This document shows positions 8,687-16,937 of a stretch of DNA of 45,509 bases, one piece after another; the first letter of the stretch is position 1; each line of letters opens with the position of its first letter. Made by a program: the position numbers and the translations under genes. Where the stretch lies: NCBI GenBank assembly GCA_036495685.1, contig DASXMJ010000193.1, positions 1 to 45,509 on the forward strand, read 5' to 3'. This stretch comes from Candidatus Binataceae bacterium (lineage in GTDB: Bacteria > Desulfobacterota > Binatia > Binatales > Binataceae). The notes beneath the pieces are model-generated. The model worked only from the letters and a program-made list of their open reading frames with translations, had not been told where the DNA came from and did not search any database.

Positions 8687-10156
8687 ATGAACAAGACAGC
8701 CACACGTCATGTTTCCAAGTCACAAAAAATCCGTGCCCGTCTTAACCATCCTATCATCGATTCCGATGGACACACGATAGAAAATCCGCACGTATTGGCC
8801 GAATACATCAAATCAGAGGGCGGGTCCAAGACAGCAGAACGATTTGCTGCTTCGGGAGGCGGATACGGTCTGGTGATCCGCGGCGAGAGCCTGGCTGAAG
8901 CCCGAGATCTCGGAATAACACGCGGGCCATGGTGGGGAATGCCGGCCGCCAATACGCTGGATCGTGCCACCGCTATGCTGCCCGGATTGCTGTATGAACG
9001 ACTGGATGAACTCGGGCTCGATTACACTGTCCTCTACACTACGATTGGCTTTTCGCTGATCGGTATAGAAGACGAGGAGCTCCGGCGAGCGTCATGCCGC
9101 GCGTTGAATCGAATGCGCGCGGATATGGCTGCGGGATTCAGCGATCGTCTGACGGCCGCCGCCGTCATTCCCATGCATACGCCCCAGGAAGCAATCGAAG
9201 AGCTCGAATACTCCGTCAAAGAGCTCGGGATGAAAAGCGCGATGGTGGCCAGCTTCGTGAAGCGGCCAATTCCGATAGTTGCTCGAAAATATCGAGAAGC
9301 TGCTCGGTTCGCATATACTCTCGACGTATATGGAATCGACAGCGATTACGACTACGACCCGTTTTGGGCTAAGTGCCAAGAGCTCGGCATTGCGCCAACG
9401 TTTCACTCCCTGGGTTACACATGGGGCAGCCGTCAGTCACACAGTAATTACGTTTACAACCATGTCGGCAGTTTCGCCGCCAGCGCGGAGGCCATCTGCA
9501 AGGGCCTGCTGATGGGAGGAGTGCCGATGCGTTTCCCGAAGTTGCGGTTCGGCTTTCTGGAAGGCGGCGTTGCTTGGGCGATTATGTGTTATTGCGATTT
9601 GGTCAGCCACTGGCAAAAGCGCAACGGCAAGGCTATGCACGAGTTTCTGAATCCTGCGCTGGTCGACCAGAAGCTATTCGCCAGTTTGGTTGCGCGTTAT
9701 GCGCGGCGTCAGACCGATGGCGAACTGGCGAATCTCCAAGACTTCACTCCCGGCATGAGCCCTTCTTCCGACATGCCGATTGATGAGTTTGAAAAGAGCG
9801 GTATTCGGTCCGCAGAAGATATTCGGGACATTTTCGTGGACAGATTTTACTTTGGCTGTGAAGGCGACGATCCACTCACAGCTATGGCGTTCAATCCTCG
9901 CGGGATCCCGTTCGATGCAAAGCTGAAGCCGCTCTACGGATCCGATATCGGTCATTGGGATGTGTCGGATATGTCCAAAATCGCCGAAGAGTCATACGAA
10001 CTCGTTGAACACGGAGTGATCGACGAAGGGTCTTTGCGTTCGTTTTTGTTCGATAATGCGGTTGCATTCTGGACCGCGAATAATCGCCACTTCTTCAAGG
10101 GAACAGCACTTGAGGGCGAGGTAGCGCGCCGTGCCGAGATCGTTGAGCCCAAATGA
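8687..10156 (+). CDS. Amidohydrolase family 2 (Amidohydro_2) metal-dependent hydrolase
   Basis: This 489-residue protein is a long member of the amidohydrolase-2 family, TIM-barrel enzymes that hydrolyse or decarboxylate aromatic and cyclic substrates. The N-terminal strand carries HPIIDSDGHTIENP (residues 21-34), where the usual metal-binding DxHxxE pattern is recognisable. Further landmarks are PTFHSLGYTWGS, FGFLEGGVAWAIMCYCDLV and YGSDIGHWDVSDM near the C-terminus, which supplies the conserved Asp. I chose ATG 8687 because GGGAGGG lies five bases upstream; the frame is open further left, but that part overlaps the DUF4231 gene and lacks a ribosome site. It follows DUF4231 by 67 bases and could be co-transcribed. 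Long family members of this kind are common in uncultured soil bacteria; the substrate is unknown. Confidence 0.9.
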   Translation: MNKTATRHVSKSQKIRARLNHPIIDSDGHTIENPHVLAEYIKSEGGSKTAERFAASGGGYGLVIRGESLAEARDLGITRGPWWGMPAANTLDRATAMLPGLLYERLDELGLDYTVLYTTIGFSLIGIEDEELRRASCRALNRMRADMAAGFSDRLTAAAVIPMHTPQEAIEELEYSVKELGMKSAMVASFVKRPIPIVARKYREAARFAYTLDVYGIDSDYDYDPFWAKCQELGIAPTFHSLGYTWGSRQSHSNYVYNHVGSFAASAEAICKGLLMGGVPMRFPKLRFGFLEGGVAWAIMCYCDLVSHWQKRNGKAMHEFLNPALVDQKLFASLVARYARRQTDGELANLQDFTPGMSPSSDMPIDEFEKSGIRSAEDIRDIFVDRFYFGCEGDDPLTAMAFNPRGIPFDAKLKPLYGSDIGHWDVSDMSKIAEESYELVEHGVIDEGSLRSFLFDNAVAFWTANNRHFFKGTALEGEVARRAEIVEPK

Positions 10157-10194
10157 GCCAACGAAGGAGTCTAGCGATCTCGCAGAACAGAGCA

Positions 10195-11022
10195 TCAATC
10201 GCCGCGTTTTGTGTAGTGATACGCGCGATCCGCCTCAACGAAACCGCAGGACTGGTATAGAGCGCGTGCAGGCTGGTTAACGCTCGCAGTTGAGACCAGA
10301 GCGGTATGCATCCCGCGCGCCTGCATCCGGCGCATACACTCATTAACCACCGCTCGCGCATACCCGCGTCCAGTGAAAGCCGGCCGGCAGCCGACCGGCT
10401 CGAAATGGCCGAAGCGGTTTGCCATATCCAGCCATCCGATGCAGTAAGCGACGAACCGGCCGCTATCGTCTTCCAGCACTACGTCGAGCTCGGGATCGTA
10501 GATTGGAGCGTTTCGCAGGCGCCGGTAGTTTTCAACAGTGGCAGCTGAAAGCCCCCACACTGACCATGCATCGCGATGAACGTCCACGCGCTCCCACAAG
10601 TCCGCATTCGTCGCATCTCTGAGCCGCAGCCATGGTCCATGCTCTGGCGTAGGAAGGAGATCTTCAAGACTACGTCTGTAAAGGACATCGAAACCACCGC
10701 TCCGCGCGTAGCCGCGCCGCTGCAAGAGCGAAGTCCTCTGAACGTCACTCTCGAGCGACATCGTCAAAGTGACTGCTTCGTACCCGAGCATCGCCAGCGC
10801 TTTGGGAACAGTCTCTTTTCCAGACTGCCTGGAAGTCTGGCGGTAACTCTCACCCCACTTTAGAATTTCGCGGCCTACTGGATCGTACCGTGCGAGGCCG
10901 GGCATAAGGTCGAACTCCAAGCTCATCGGCGGCTCAAAGCATGCGTAGGCAATCAAGTCTTCGGCATCGAACCAGAGCCGCAAGTTGTCCGAGTGCTCCA
11001 ATCCGTATCCGCTCCACACCAC
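10195..11022 (-). CDS. Two-domain GNAT N-acetyltransferase; true 5' end frameshifted (to about 11143)
   Basis: The C-terminal half is a GNAT acetyltransferase domain: VAYCIGWLDMANRFGHFEPV, then PAFTGRGYARAVVNECMRRM (acetyl-CoA loop, R/QxxGxG/A type) and NQPARALYQSCGF. The N-terminal half resembles a second, degenerate GNAT fold. In this frame the protein begins abruptly with VVWSGYG. Upstream, a different frame from ATG 11143 gives MNQIITRAYAGAADLNLLNR then IRAESL before a TAA at 11065-11063. Dropping one T there joins it to KARWPQSTYKKVGDVVWSGY without a gap. The natural gene therefore spans 10195-11143 and has a single one-base insertion. It is convergent with the amidohydrolase on its left. 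The substrate is unknown. Confidence 0.82.
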   Translation of the reverse strand: MVWSGYGLEHSDNLRLWFDAEDLIAYACFEPPMSLEFDLMPGLARYDPVGREILKWGESYRQTSRQSGKETVPKALAMLGYEAVTLTMSLESDVQRTSLLQRRGYARSGGFDVLYRRSLEDLLPTPEHGPWLRLRDATNADLWERVDVHRDAWSVWGLSAATVENYRRLRNAPIYDPELDVVLEDDSGRFVAYCIGWLDMANRFGHFEPVGCRPAFTGRGYARAVVNECMRRMQARGMHTALVSTASVNQPARALYQSCGFVEADRAYHYTKRGD

Positions 11023-11299
11023 GTCGCCGACCTTCTTGTACGTGGACTGCGGCCAGCGAGCCTTAGAGGCTTTCCGCGCGAATTCGATTTAGTAGGTTCA
11101 GGTCCGCCGCGCCAGCATAGGCGCGCGTAATGATTTGATTCATAAGCGATCCCCGCCGGTCAGTTTGATACCGCCGCTTCGAAACGCAGGTGTTCAGACG
11201 AGGGAAAGGATTGCTTACCGAATCATCGGAGGAACCATTGAGGCATTAGAAATCTACCACTCTTCAGTCAGTAGCGACAACTCAAGCCCGCGGTTTTCA

Positions 11300-12427
11300 T
11301 CACCCGAGCGTCACACCGATGAGGTGACCAATGGTGAAGGTGAGGCCTGCCGCGGCGAGACCCAGCAGGAGTTGTCGTCCTCCCGAGCGCCAGACCGCAA
11401 CTCCGGTGAAGATTGTGATCGCGGCGCCGATAGCGAACAAGGAAACGCTGCTCACGAGCAAGCTCGCAATAATTGCGACCCGATATCCCGGCAATAGGAA
11501 TGGCAGGATAGGGATGATTGCGCCGACCGAGAAAAGCAGAAATGACGCCAATGCCGCCTCGCCCGCCGACCCGCCCAATTCCGTCGGGTCGATGCCCAGT
11601 TCCTCGCGGGCCAGCGCGTCGAGCGCCGCCCCCTTGTCCTTAAGGACTTGCTCAACAACCCGTTTGGCTTCCTCACCAGAGAGTCCCTTCGCTTCATAGA
11701 TGAGCTGGAGCTCTTCACCCTCACCCACCGGGTCTTCCATAAGCTCGCCGGACTCAATACGAATCTCGCGTTCTGCAAGCTCTCGTGAGCTCGTCACCGA
11801 GACCCACTCGCCAAGGGCCATCGAGCAAGCGCCCGCGAGAAGGCCAGCGATGCCTGTCGTGAGAATTCCGTGGGAACTGATCGCAGCACCTGCCACGCCC
11901 ATCACCAGGCTCAAATTCGAGCAAAGGCCGTCGTTTGCGCCGAGGACCGCAGCACGAAGTGCGTTACCTCCGACCGCCCGATGACGGCCTTCGAGACGGG
12001 AGAGAAAGCTACCGCTAAGGCCGCGCGGCTGGGTTTCTACCAGTTTGCCCAGAACGAGTGCGTGCCAGCGTTCTTGTGAGCTCATCTGTGTCCCGCGGGT
12101 TTCCGCCTGACCTGCGTACCCGTTCCTACCGGCGGCTTCTTTTGCGGCGATGGTAGAGAGAACCGCTTCGGGGCCGAAACGTCTCGCGACCCACCCCAAT
12201 ATTCGACTGCGCCAGGAAGGGAGTCGTTCGCCTAAAGCGGCCCCCGCAAGGCGAAGTCGATCTTCCCAAAAGGCGACGTGGGCTTCTTCCATCCGGGCGA
12301 GGTTCGAATATACTTCGGCGATCTTCGGATCCGGCTCGACCGCTGCGAGGTTACGATACTCGGCCGCACTGTCGACCTCATCTTGCCAATTCTCACGAAA
12401 TCGCTTTATGTCGGTAGTGTTTTTCAC
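11300..12427 (-). CDS. Ferritin-like domain fused to VIT1/CCC1-family iron/manganese transporter (MbfA-like)
   Basis: The first 100 or so residues form a rubrerythrin/ferritin-like domain (FRENWQDEVDSAAEYRNLAA, then RMEEAHVAFWEDR with an ExxH metal ligand pair). The rest is a VIT1/CCC1 transporter: AAVLGANDGLCSNLSLVMGV, GLLAGACSMALGEWVSVTSS, a cytoplasmic helical loop (ELAEREIRIESGELMEDP) and three C-terminal helices. This architecture is that of MbfA, a membrane-bound ferritin that exports iron in rhizobia. The likely role is iron or manganese efflux, with the soluble domain sensing or oxidising metal. The start is uncertain: GTG 12427 sits directly before the domain, while TTG 12460 would add eleven residues. 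Neither has a strong ribosome site. The gene stands alone. Confidence 0.9.
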   Translation of the reverse strand: MKNTTDIKRFRENWQDEVDSAAEYRNLAAVEPDPKIAEVYSNLARMEEAHVAFWEDRLRLAGAALGERLPSWRSRILGWVARRFGPEAVLSTIAAKEAAGRNGYAGQAETRGTQMSSQERWHALVLGKLVETQPRGLSGSFLSRLEGRHRAVGGNALRAAVLGANDGLCSNLSLVMGVAGAAISSHGILTTGIAGLLAGACSMALGEWVSVTSSRELAEREIRIESGELMEDPVGEGEELQLIYEAKGLSGEEAKRVVEQVLKDKGAALDALAREELGIDPTELGGSAGEAALASFLLFSVGAIIPILPFLLPGYRVAIIASLLVSSVSLFAIGAAITIFTGVAVWRSGGRQLLLGLAAAGLTFTIGHLIGVTLG

Positions 12428-12949
12428 AGCCGTGATCCATCGCGCATGGTCGTTTGGCAAACGCGGTCATGGCCGCGCTTGGTTGAAAGAATCCTATTCT
12501 GGGCTTCTGCCTTTGATTCAATTCAGGGTCCCGCTGTTGCACCCGCAAGCCGAGCATAAGTCAGGAAATGGTCCACTCAAAAGCCGCAACGATCTCTGCT
12601 GAAAATTCCAAAAGCGACGAAAAAGGGTCGGGAGTTGAGTTTGACGTTCTACAATGTTCCGTCAAGCTCGCATTTGTTTCTCGGCTGTAATTGTTTCGTA
12701 GCGGCTAGGAATTGGAGCAAAACTCATCCGCGTTAATCTGGACCTCCTTGGCCCAGTTGGAAGCAAAGTGAAATTGCCGCGTGAGCGAGCAGAGCACGAT
12801 GACCTTTGCCGTTGGTACGAGTTTTGTGCGCGCGAAGCCTGACTCCTAAGACTAAGGTGCGAGCGTGCGCAAAGCCACGCCAGAGGCCCTGCGTGTCCGC
12901 GGACGTCGGTAGGCGATAGCAAAAAAAAAGATGCAGGAACGTTAACGAA
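12428..12949. other. Gene-free stretch between the VIT1 gene and tetR
   Basis: I see no convincing coding frame. On the minus strand an AGGAGGT sequence precedes a 21-codon frame (12662-12727), but the spacing is too long. An A9 tract lies at 12921-12929, downstream of the tetR stop as T9 on the gene strand, without a clear hairpin before it. Promoter elements for the VIT1 gene are expected here but are not obvious. Confidence 0.5.
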
Positions 12950-13612
12950 TCACTCGAAATCTTCCCACTTTCCGACCGGGACGGGGGCTTGAGATTTCGC
13001 CGGTTTGGGCGCCGCGCATCCTTCCAGAAAGATAGTCATGGCATTCATGAAACGCTCTTCAAGGGAGTCGGACCGATTTTCCCACCATCCGCTAACCCAG
13101 TTGCCGGCAACAAGGATGAGCATGCCCTCCATCATTTCCGCGAGATGCAACGGCTTCATATCGGTGCGGATTTCTCCGCGCTTTTGGCCTTCGGCGAACA
13201 GTCGTTGGTATTGCTCGTAGAGCTGAAAAGATTTATCGCGCAGAACGCCGGTCGCGTCGGTCATCAACCTCGATTGCTTTGCAACCAGCCCATGAAACTC
13301 AGGATCTTCGTCCCACGATGTCGCCCACACGCGGATCAGAGCCCGAATACGGTCCGGTATGCTGATATCGTGGCGTTCGAGTTCGCGTTTGGCCGATGCG
13401 ATTGAGTACTCGAGCATATCCACCGCGAACGCCATTATCAGGGCGCCCTTGGTGGGAAAGTAGTTGAAGAATGTGACCTCGCTGATGCGCAGGCGGTCAA
13501 CGATGTCGCGGACGCGGGTCTCCTCGTAACCTCGTTTTCGAAACAGCGCGGCCGCCGTATCCAGAATCGCGCGCCGCTGCTCGGCTTTCTTCTCCTCCCG
13601 TAAGCCCATCAC
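12950..13612 (-). CDS. TetR/AcrR-family transcriptional regulator
   Basis: This is a 220-residue TetR-type repressor. The N-terminal helix-turn-helix domain is plain: RRAILDTAAALFRKRGYEET, then VRDIVDRLRISEVTFFNYFP and TKGALI (about residues 13-60), followed by a helical ligand-binding domain. Two adjacent Met codons can serve as start. It is divergent from the GT-C-like/UbiA operon, and the 130-base gap contains a perfect-arm palindrome (13711-13738) that overlaps a likely promoter of that operon. By the usual logic of divergent TetR pairs it probably represses the operon, and maybe itself, until a small ligand binds; that is inference. The extended C-terminus (PKPAKSQAPVPVGKWEDFE) is not typical and may be disordered. 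Confidence 0.93.
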   Translation of the reverse strand: MMGLREEKKAEQRRAILDTAAALFRKRGYEETRVRDIVDRLRISEVTFFNYFPTKGALIMAFAVDMLEYSIASAKRELERHDISIPDRIRALIRVWATSWDEDPEFHGLVAKQSRLMTDATGVLRDKSFQLYEQYQRLFAEGQKRGEIRTDMKPLHLAEMMEGMLILVAGNWVSGWWENRSDSLEERFMNAMTIFLEGCAAPKPAKSQAPVPVGKWEDFE

Positions 13613-13703
13613 CCGATCACTTACACATCGAAAGTCGAGAAGGGAACCTCGGGCTGAAAACCGAGATCTTTCCGCCGGTCGCGTGCGCAGCGGTTTCCCT
13701 GCG

Positions 13704-13738
13704 TTGACTTAAGTAGACCATATATATTTAGTCTACTT
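13704..13738. promoter_or_regulatory. Promoter with TetR-type palindromic operator
   Basis: A perfect 8-base inverted repeat, AAGTAGAC at 13711-13718 and GTCTACTT at 13731-13738, flanks a 12-base AT-rich core (CATATATATTTA). TTGACT at 13704-13709 resembles a -35 box and the core offers -10-like hexamers for rightward, and probably leftward, transcription. The right arm ends seven bases before the ATG at 13746, and there is no Shine-Dalgarno sequence between, so the rightward mRNA may be leaderless or nearly so. A bound TetR dimer would cover the -10 region. The palindrome is visible; its binding by the adjacent TetR is inferred. Confidence 0.72.
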
Positions 13739-13745
13739 CACGATT

Positions 13746-15605
13746 ATGGAAAAGTCGACGGCACAGTCGAAGAGAGCTTCAGCCGATCAATTCGGACATA
13801 CGCCTGGGGCCGAGGCGGTGGGATCGAATCCGCGGTCGTTCGCCCAGCGGGTTGCGGCCGGCACCACTACTGCCCTCGCGAGCCGGTGGATGCCGCTGGT
13901 GGTCGCTATCCTGGCAGCCATCGGGATGTTGCCCGCGCTGAGCGCCGGCTGGGAGATGGATGATTGTTTTCAGCGCGCCACGCTCCTCGGTTTCGGCGAT
14001 TCCAAACCGATCAATACCTTCATCCAATACAGCGATCGCGCACACAATCTGGCGCAGATGGATTTCGGCACCATGCCGTGGTGGGGCTCGCCGGACCTGC
14101 ATCAGGCATTTCTGCGCTATGCGAGCACGCTTACCATGATGCTCGATTATCGCCTGTGGCCGAACTATCCGGCGCTGATGCACCTGCACAGCCTGCTCTG
14201 GCTGTCGGCGGCTGTCTTGGTTGCCGCGCTTCTCTATCGTGAAGTGATCGGCGCGACCTGGGTCGCTGGGCTGGCGTCCCTCATGTACGCGCTGGACGGC
14301 GCGCATGCCGTGCCTGCCTCATACCTGGCCAACCGCAATGCCTTGATTGCCTGCGGCTTTGGATTCTTGAGTGTGCTCGGATTCGTTCGCTGGCGAAAGC
14401 ACGGACGCGGGGTGATGCGGTGGCTCAGCATTTTGATGCTGGCGCTCGCGCTATCCGCCGGCGAGATGGGGTTGGGGACCGTAGCCTACCTGTTTTCCTA
14501 CGCGGTGACCGTTGACCAAGACGACATTCGAGCCAGGCTCGCGCGGCTTCTGCCTCACGGCGGAGTGCTAGGCGCGTGGGCATTGATCTACAAGCTCGGG
14601 AATTTCGGTTCGCACGGCTCTGGTTTTTACGTGGACCCGGCTCGTGATCCGCTCGGCTTCGCGGGTTCGTTTTGTCGGCGCGCCGCATTCCTGATGATGG
14701 GACAATGGTCGCCGCTCCCGGCCGAGATGAGCATGGGCCCCGCACCCGGCTCATCGGCGTACTTCCATCTGAGCGTCTTCAGCTTCGTGGTCGCCGCGAT
14801 TGTGGTGGTGCTCTTCAGTCAGCTCATCCTGCGCGATCGCGTGGCGCGCTTCTGGGGCCTTGGTCTGGTGCTTTCGTTGGTGCCGATTGGCGCCGTTGGT
14901 CCGGAAAATCGCTTGCTGGGTTTCGTCGGCCTGGGCTCGATGGCGCTTCTCGCGCAACTTGCGCAGGCTGTTTTCGCAGGTTCGCTCGATGCGCCGCGCG
15001 TCTGGAAAGGATTTGCGTGGATCGCGACTCTGCTACTTCTTCTGCTCCATGTGATTGCCGCCCCGTTACTCGGGATCGCCCGGCTCGGCTACCAGACAAC
15101 CGTCGACTCCCGGATGAACCGCGCGATGGCGAGTGTACCCAGCGATGCGCAAATCGCGTCGCAGGATCTGGTGCTGGTTAACCCACCCGACCACATCTAC
15201 CTCGTCACCTCGATTTGGGCCGTACGTCGCCTAGACAACCTGCCGACGCCGCGACACCTGCGCGCCCTCTCGACAGGCGGCACGCTGGAGGTCACGCGCG
15301 TCGCACCTCGCTCGCTACAAGTACGTTTCCCCAAGGGATTCTTTCCGACTGCATTCAGTCGCTACGTACGCAGTCAAAATGATCACTTTTCGCTGGGGCA
15401 GCGCTTCGAGCTGCCGGGTCTCTCGGTCGTGGTCGAGGCACTGGACGCGCAAGGCGACCCCGAGCAGGTGCGGTACGACTTCCCGGTACCGCTCGAAGAT
15501 CCTTCGTTGCGCTGGATGAGCTGGCACGACGGCGTGTACCTTCCCTGGACTCCACCGGGCATCGGCCAGACCGAGACGTTCTTCCCCGAGCGCGGGATCT
15601 TCTGA
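13746..15605 (+). CDS. Polytopic membrane protein, GT-C glycosyltransferase-like
   Basis: This 619-residue protein has a cytoplasmic N-terminus, about ten hydrophobic helices and a soluble C-terminal domain of about 150 residues. Directly after the first helix comes GWEMDDCFQRATLLG with an acidic pair (Asp72, Asp73), placed like the catalytic acidic motif in the first outside loop of GT-C enzymes. These transfer sugars from polyprenyl-phosphate carriers on the outer face of the membrane. I do not recognise a specific family. The next gene, five bases downstream, is a polyprenyl-phosphate sugar-type UbiA transferase, which supports a role in lipid-linked sugar metabolism. It is the first gene after the TetR operator and has no visible ribosome site before the ATG. 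GT-C assignment rests on topology and one motif, so it is tentative. Confidence 0.8.
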   Translation: MEKSTAQSKRASADQFGHTPGAEAVGSNPRSFAQRVAAGTTTALASRWMPLVVAILAAIGMLPALSAGWEMDDCFQRATLLGFGDSKPINTFIQYSDRAHNLAQMDFGTMPWWGSPDLHQAFLRYASTLTMMLDYRLWPNYPALMHLHSLLWLSAAVLVAALLYREVIGATWVAGLASLMYALDGAHAVPASYLANRNALIACGFGFLSVLGFVRWRKHGRGVMRWLSILMLALALSAGEMGLGTVAYLFSYAVTVDQDDIRARLARLLPHGGVLGAWALIYKLGNFGSHGSGFYVDPARDPLGFAGSFCRRAAFLMMGQWSPLPAEMSMGPAPGSSAYFHLSVFSFVVAAIVVVLFSQLILRDRVARFWGLGLVLSLVPIGAVGPENRLLGFVGLGSMALLAQLAQAVFAGSLDAPRVWKGFAWIATLLLLLLHVIAAPLLGIARLGYQTTVDSRMNRAMASVPSDAQIASQDLVLVNPPDHIYLVTSIWAVRRLDNLPTPRHLRALSTGGTLEVTRVAPRSLQVRFPKGFFPTAFSRYVRSQNDHFSLGQRFELPGLSVVVEALDAQGDPEQVRYDFPVPLEDPSLRWMSWHDGVYLPWTPPGIGQTETFFPERGIF

Positions 15606-15610
15606 GTGAA

Positions 15611-16561
15611 ATGGCTGCGCAACTCCCGGCCACTGACAGGCAGGTGAGTTCTCCCGTTGTCGATGTGGCGCCGGAGAGGTATGCGACGAAACGTGGCACA
15701 GGGTTCGCCCTCATCGTGCTCGCGCGCCCCTGGCAGTGGGTCAAAAACGGGTTGGTGCTCGCAGCGCTCATCTTCAGCCACCGGCTCTTTCACCCGCGCG
15801 ATGCGGTCCTGACCGCGGTCGCGCTGGTCGCATTCTGCGCCCTGTCGAGCTTCGCGTATGTACTCAACGACATTTCCGATCGAGAAGCTGACCGCCTAAA
15901 CCCTGAAAAGCGCGATCGGCCTCTGGCGCGGGGCGACCTTACGATCGCGCAAGCCGCCTGTTTCGCCATCGCGCTCGGCGCAATTGCGACGCTCTTGAGC
16001 ATCGCACTCGGGCGCTACTTCCTCGGGATTGCCGCGCTCTACGTCGCTCTTCAGGTCGGATATTCACTGTGGGCCAAGCAGTACGTGGTGCTTGACGTGG
16101 TCGCGGTAGCTATTGGGTTCGTGCTGCGCGCATTCGGAGGTGGGGTCGCGATCGGTGCGGTAGTGTCGCCGTGGCTCGTCTTCATCACCTTTGTGCTGGC
16201 GATGCTGCTGGTACTCGGCAGGCGCAGACATGAACTGGTAGCGATGGGCGACCGCGCAGGGACGCATCGCGACGTGCTGGCGCAATACAGCGTTCCCCTT
16301 ATCGATCAGATGCTCGCGATCGTCGCGACGCTGGTCAGCTACATGATCTACACCGTCTCGGCGGAAGTCGAAGCGAAGCTCGGAACGCAGTACCTGTATT
16401 TGACGCTACCCTTTGTCGCGTTCGGTATACTGCGGTACCTCTACCTGATCGACGCGCGCAACGAAGGAGGGGATCCTGCACGTACTTTGATTCGCGACAC
16501 ACCGCTGTTACTGACGGTGCTCTTGTGGATCGCAGCCGACGTGATCTTGCTCTACTTTTAG
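15611..16561 (+). CDS. UbiA prenyltransferase family, decaprenyl-phosphate phosphoribosyltransferase-like
   Basis: This 316-residue membrane protein carries ARPWQWVKNGLVLAALIFS (about residues 38-56), the hallmark of the UbiA branch that includes decaprenyl-phosphate phosphoribosyltransferase (Rv3806c type), which attaches phosphoribose to a polyprenyl phosphate. The first aspartate motif, NDISDREADRLNPEKRDRPL (from Asn86), binds magnesium and diphosphate; a second lies at about residue 162 (VVLDVVAVAIGFVLRAFGGG). Eight to nine helices are visible. It starts six bases after the stop of the GT-C-like gene and shares its TetR-controlled promoter. The pair could make and use a lipid-linked pentose, as in arabinan synthesis. 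Other partners of that pathway (phosphatase, epimerase) are not in the window, so the exact product is unknown. Confidence 0.88.
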   Translation: MAAQLPATDRQVSSPVVDVAPERYATKRGTGFALIVLARPWQWVKNGLVLAALIFSHRLFHPRDAVLTAVALVAFCALSSFAYVLNDISDREADRLNPEKRDRPLARGDLTIAQAACFAIALGAIATLLSIALGRYFLGIAALYVALQVGYSLWAKQYVVLDVVAVAIGFVLRAFGGGVAIGAVVSPWLVFITFVLAMLLVLGRRRHELVAMGDRAGTHRDVLAQYSVPLIDQMLAIVATLVSYMIYTVSAEVEAKLGTQYLYLTLPFVAFGILRYLYLIDARNEGGDPARTLIRDTPLLLTVLLWIAADVILLYF

Positions 16562-16937
16562 TACTGAGCCGCGATTTTTCATGCAGCCGGGATTCGAACA
16601 ACCCAGAAGCGTCGACTGACTAATTGCGGATGAACAATCTGCTGTAATGATGCGCGAACGTTCGTCAGTTACGGTATCTCCCCTTCATTGGTTAGCTTGA
16701 GGCGCTCTCATAGCTCTCTTGCAAATATCTCGTCGGCGGGGAATCGATCTTCGCCGAACCAATCAGAGTGTCTGTCCGGTCCGGCTCGGCGGTACGCACA
16801 CTGGCGCCCAATCGATCCGAATTCTTATTGTGGATTTGCCGCCAAACGAAAGCGTTTCGACCACAAGCCCCTTGGTTTGCGGCCGATGGTTCCGTGTATG
16901 CACGCGGCAGACTAATACTTGCACGCTCGCTCGCCGT
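16562..16937. other. Gene-free region between two convergent genes
   Basis: I see no coding frame with recognisable sequence, and no convincing terminator hairpin for either convergent gene. On the minus strand near 16580-16600 there is a TTCGAATCCCGG sequence like a tRNA T-arm, but no matching stem, anticodon arm or acceptor can be found. Confidence 0.5.

Noticed and set aside
12662..12727. 21-codon frame (MSFAPIPSRYETITAEKQMR) after AGGAGGT on the minus strand
   Set aside because: The spacing to the ATG is about 15 bases and there is no sign of selection or a partner gene.
12921..12929. A9 tract as a possible terminator of tetR
   Set aside because: No stable GC-rich hairpin precedes the T-tract on the gene strand.
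13779..15793. Long open frames antisense to the GT-C-like gene
   Set aside because: They mirror the GC-rich codon pattern of the real gene and show no recognisable protein sequence.
16575..16605. T-arm-like TTCGAATCCCGG on the minus strand, hinting at a tRNA
   Set aside because: The five-base T-stem does not pair, and no anticodon arm, D-arm or acceptor stem can be drawn around it.
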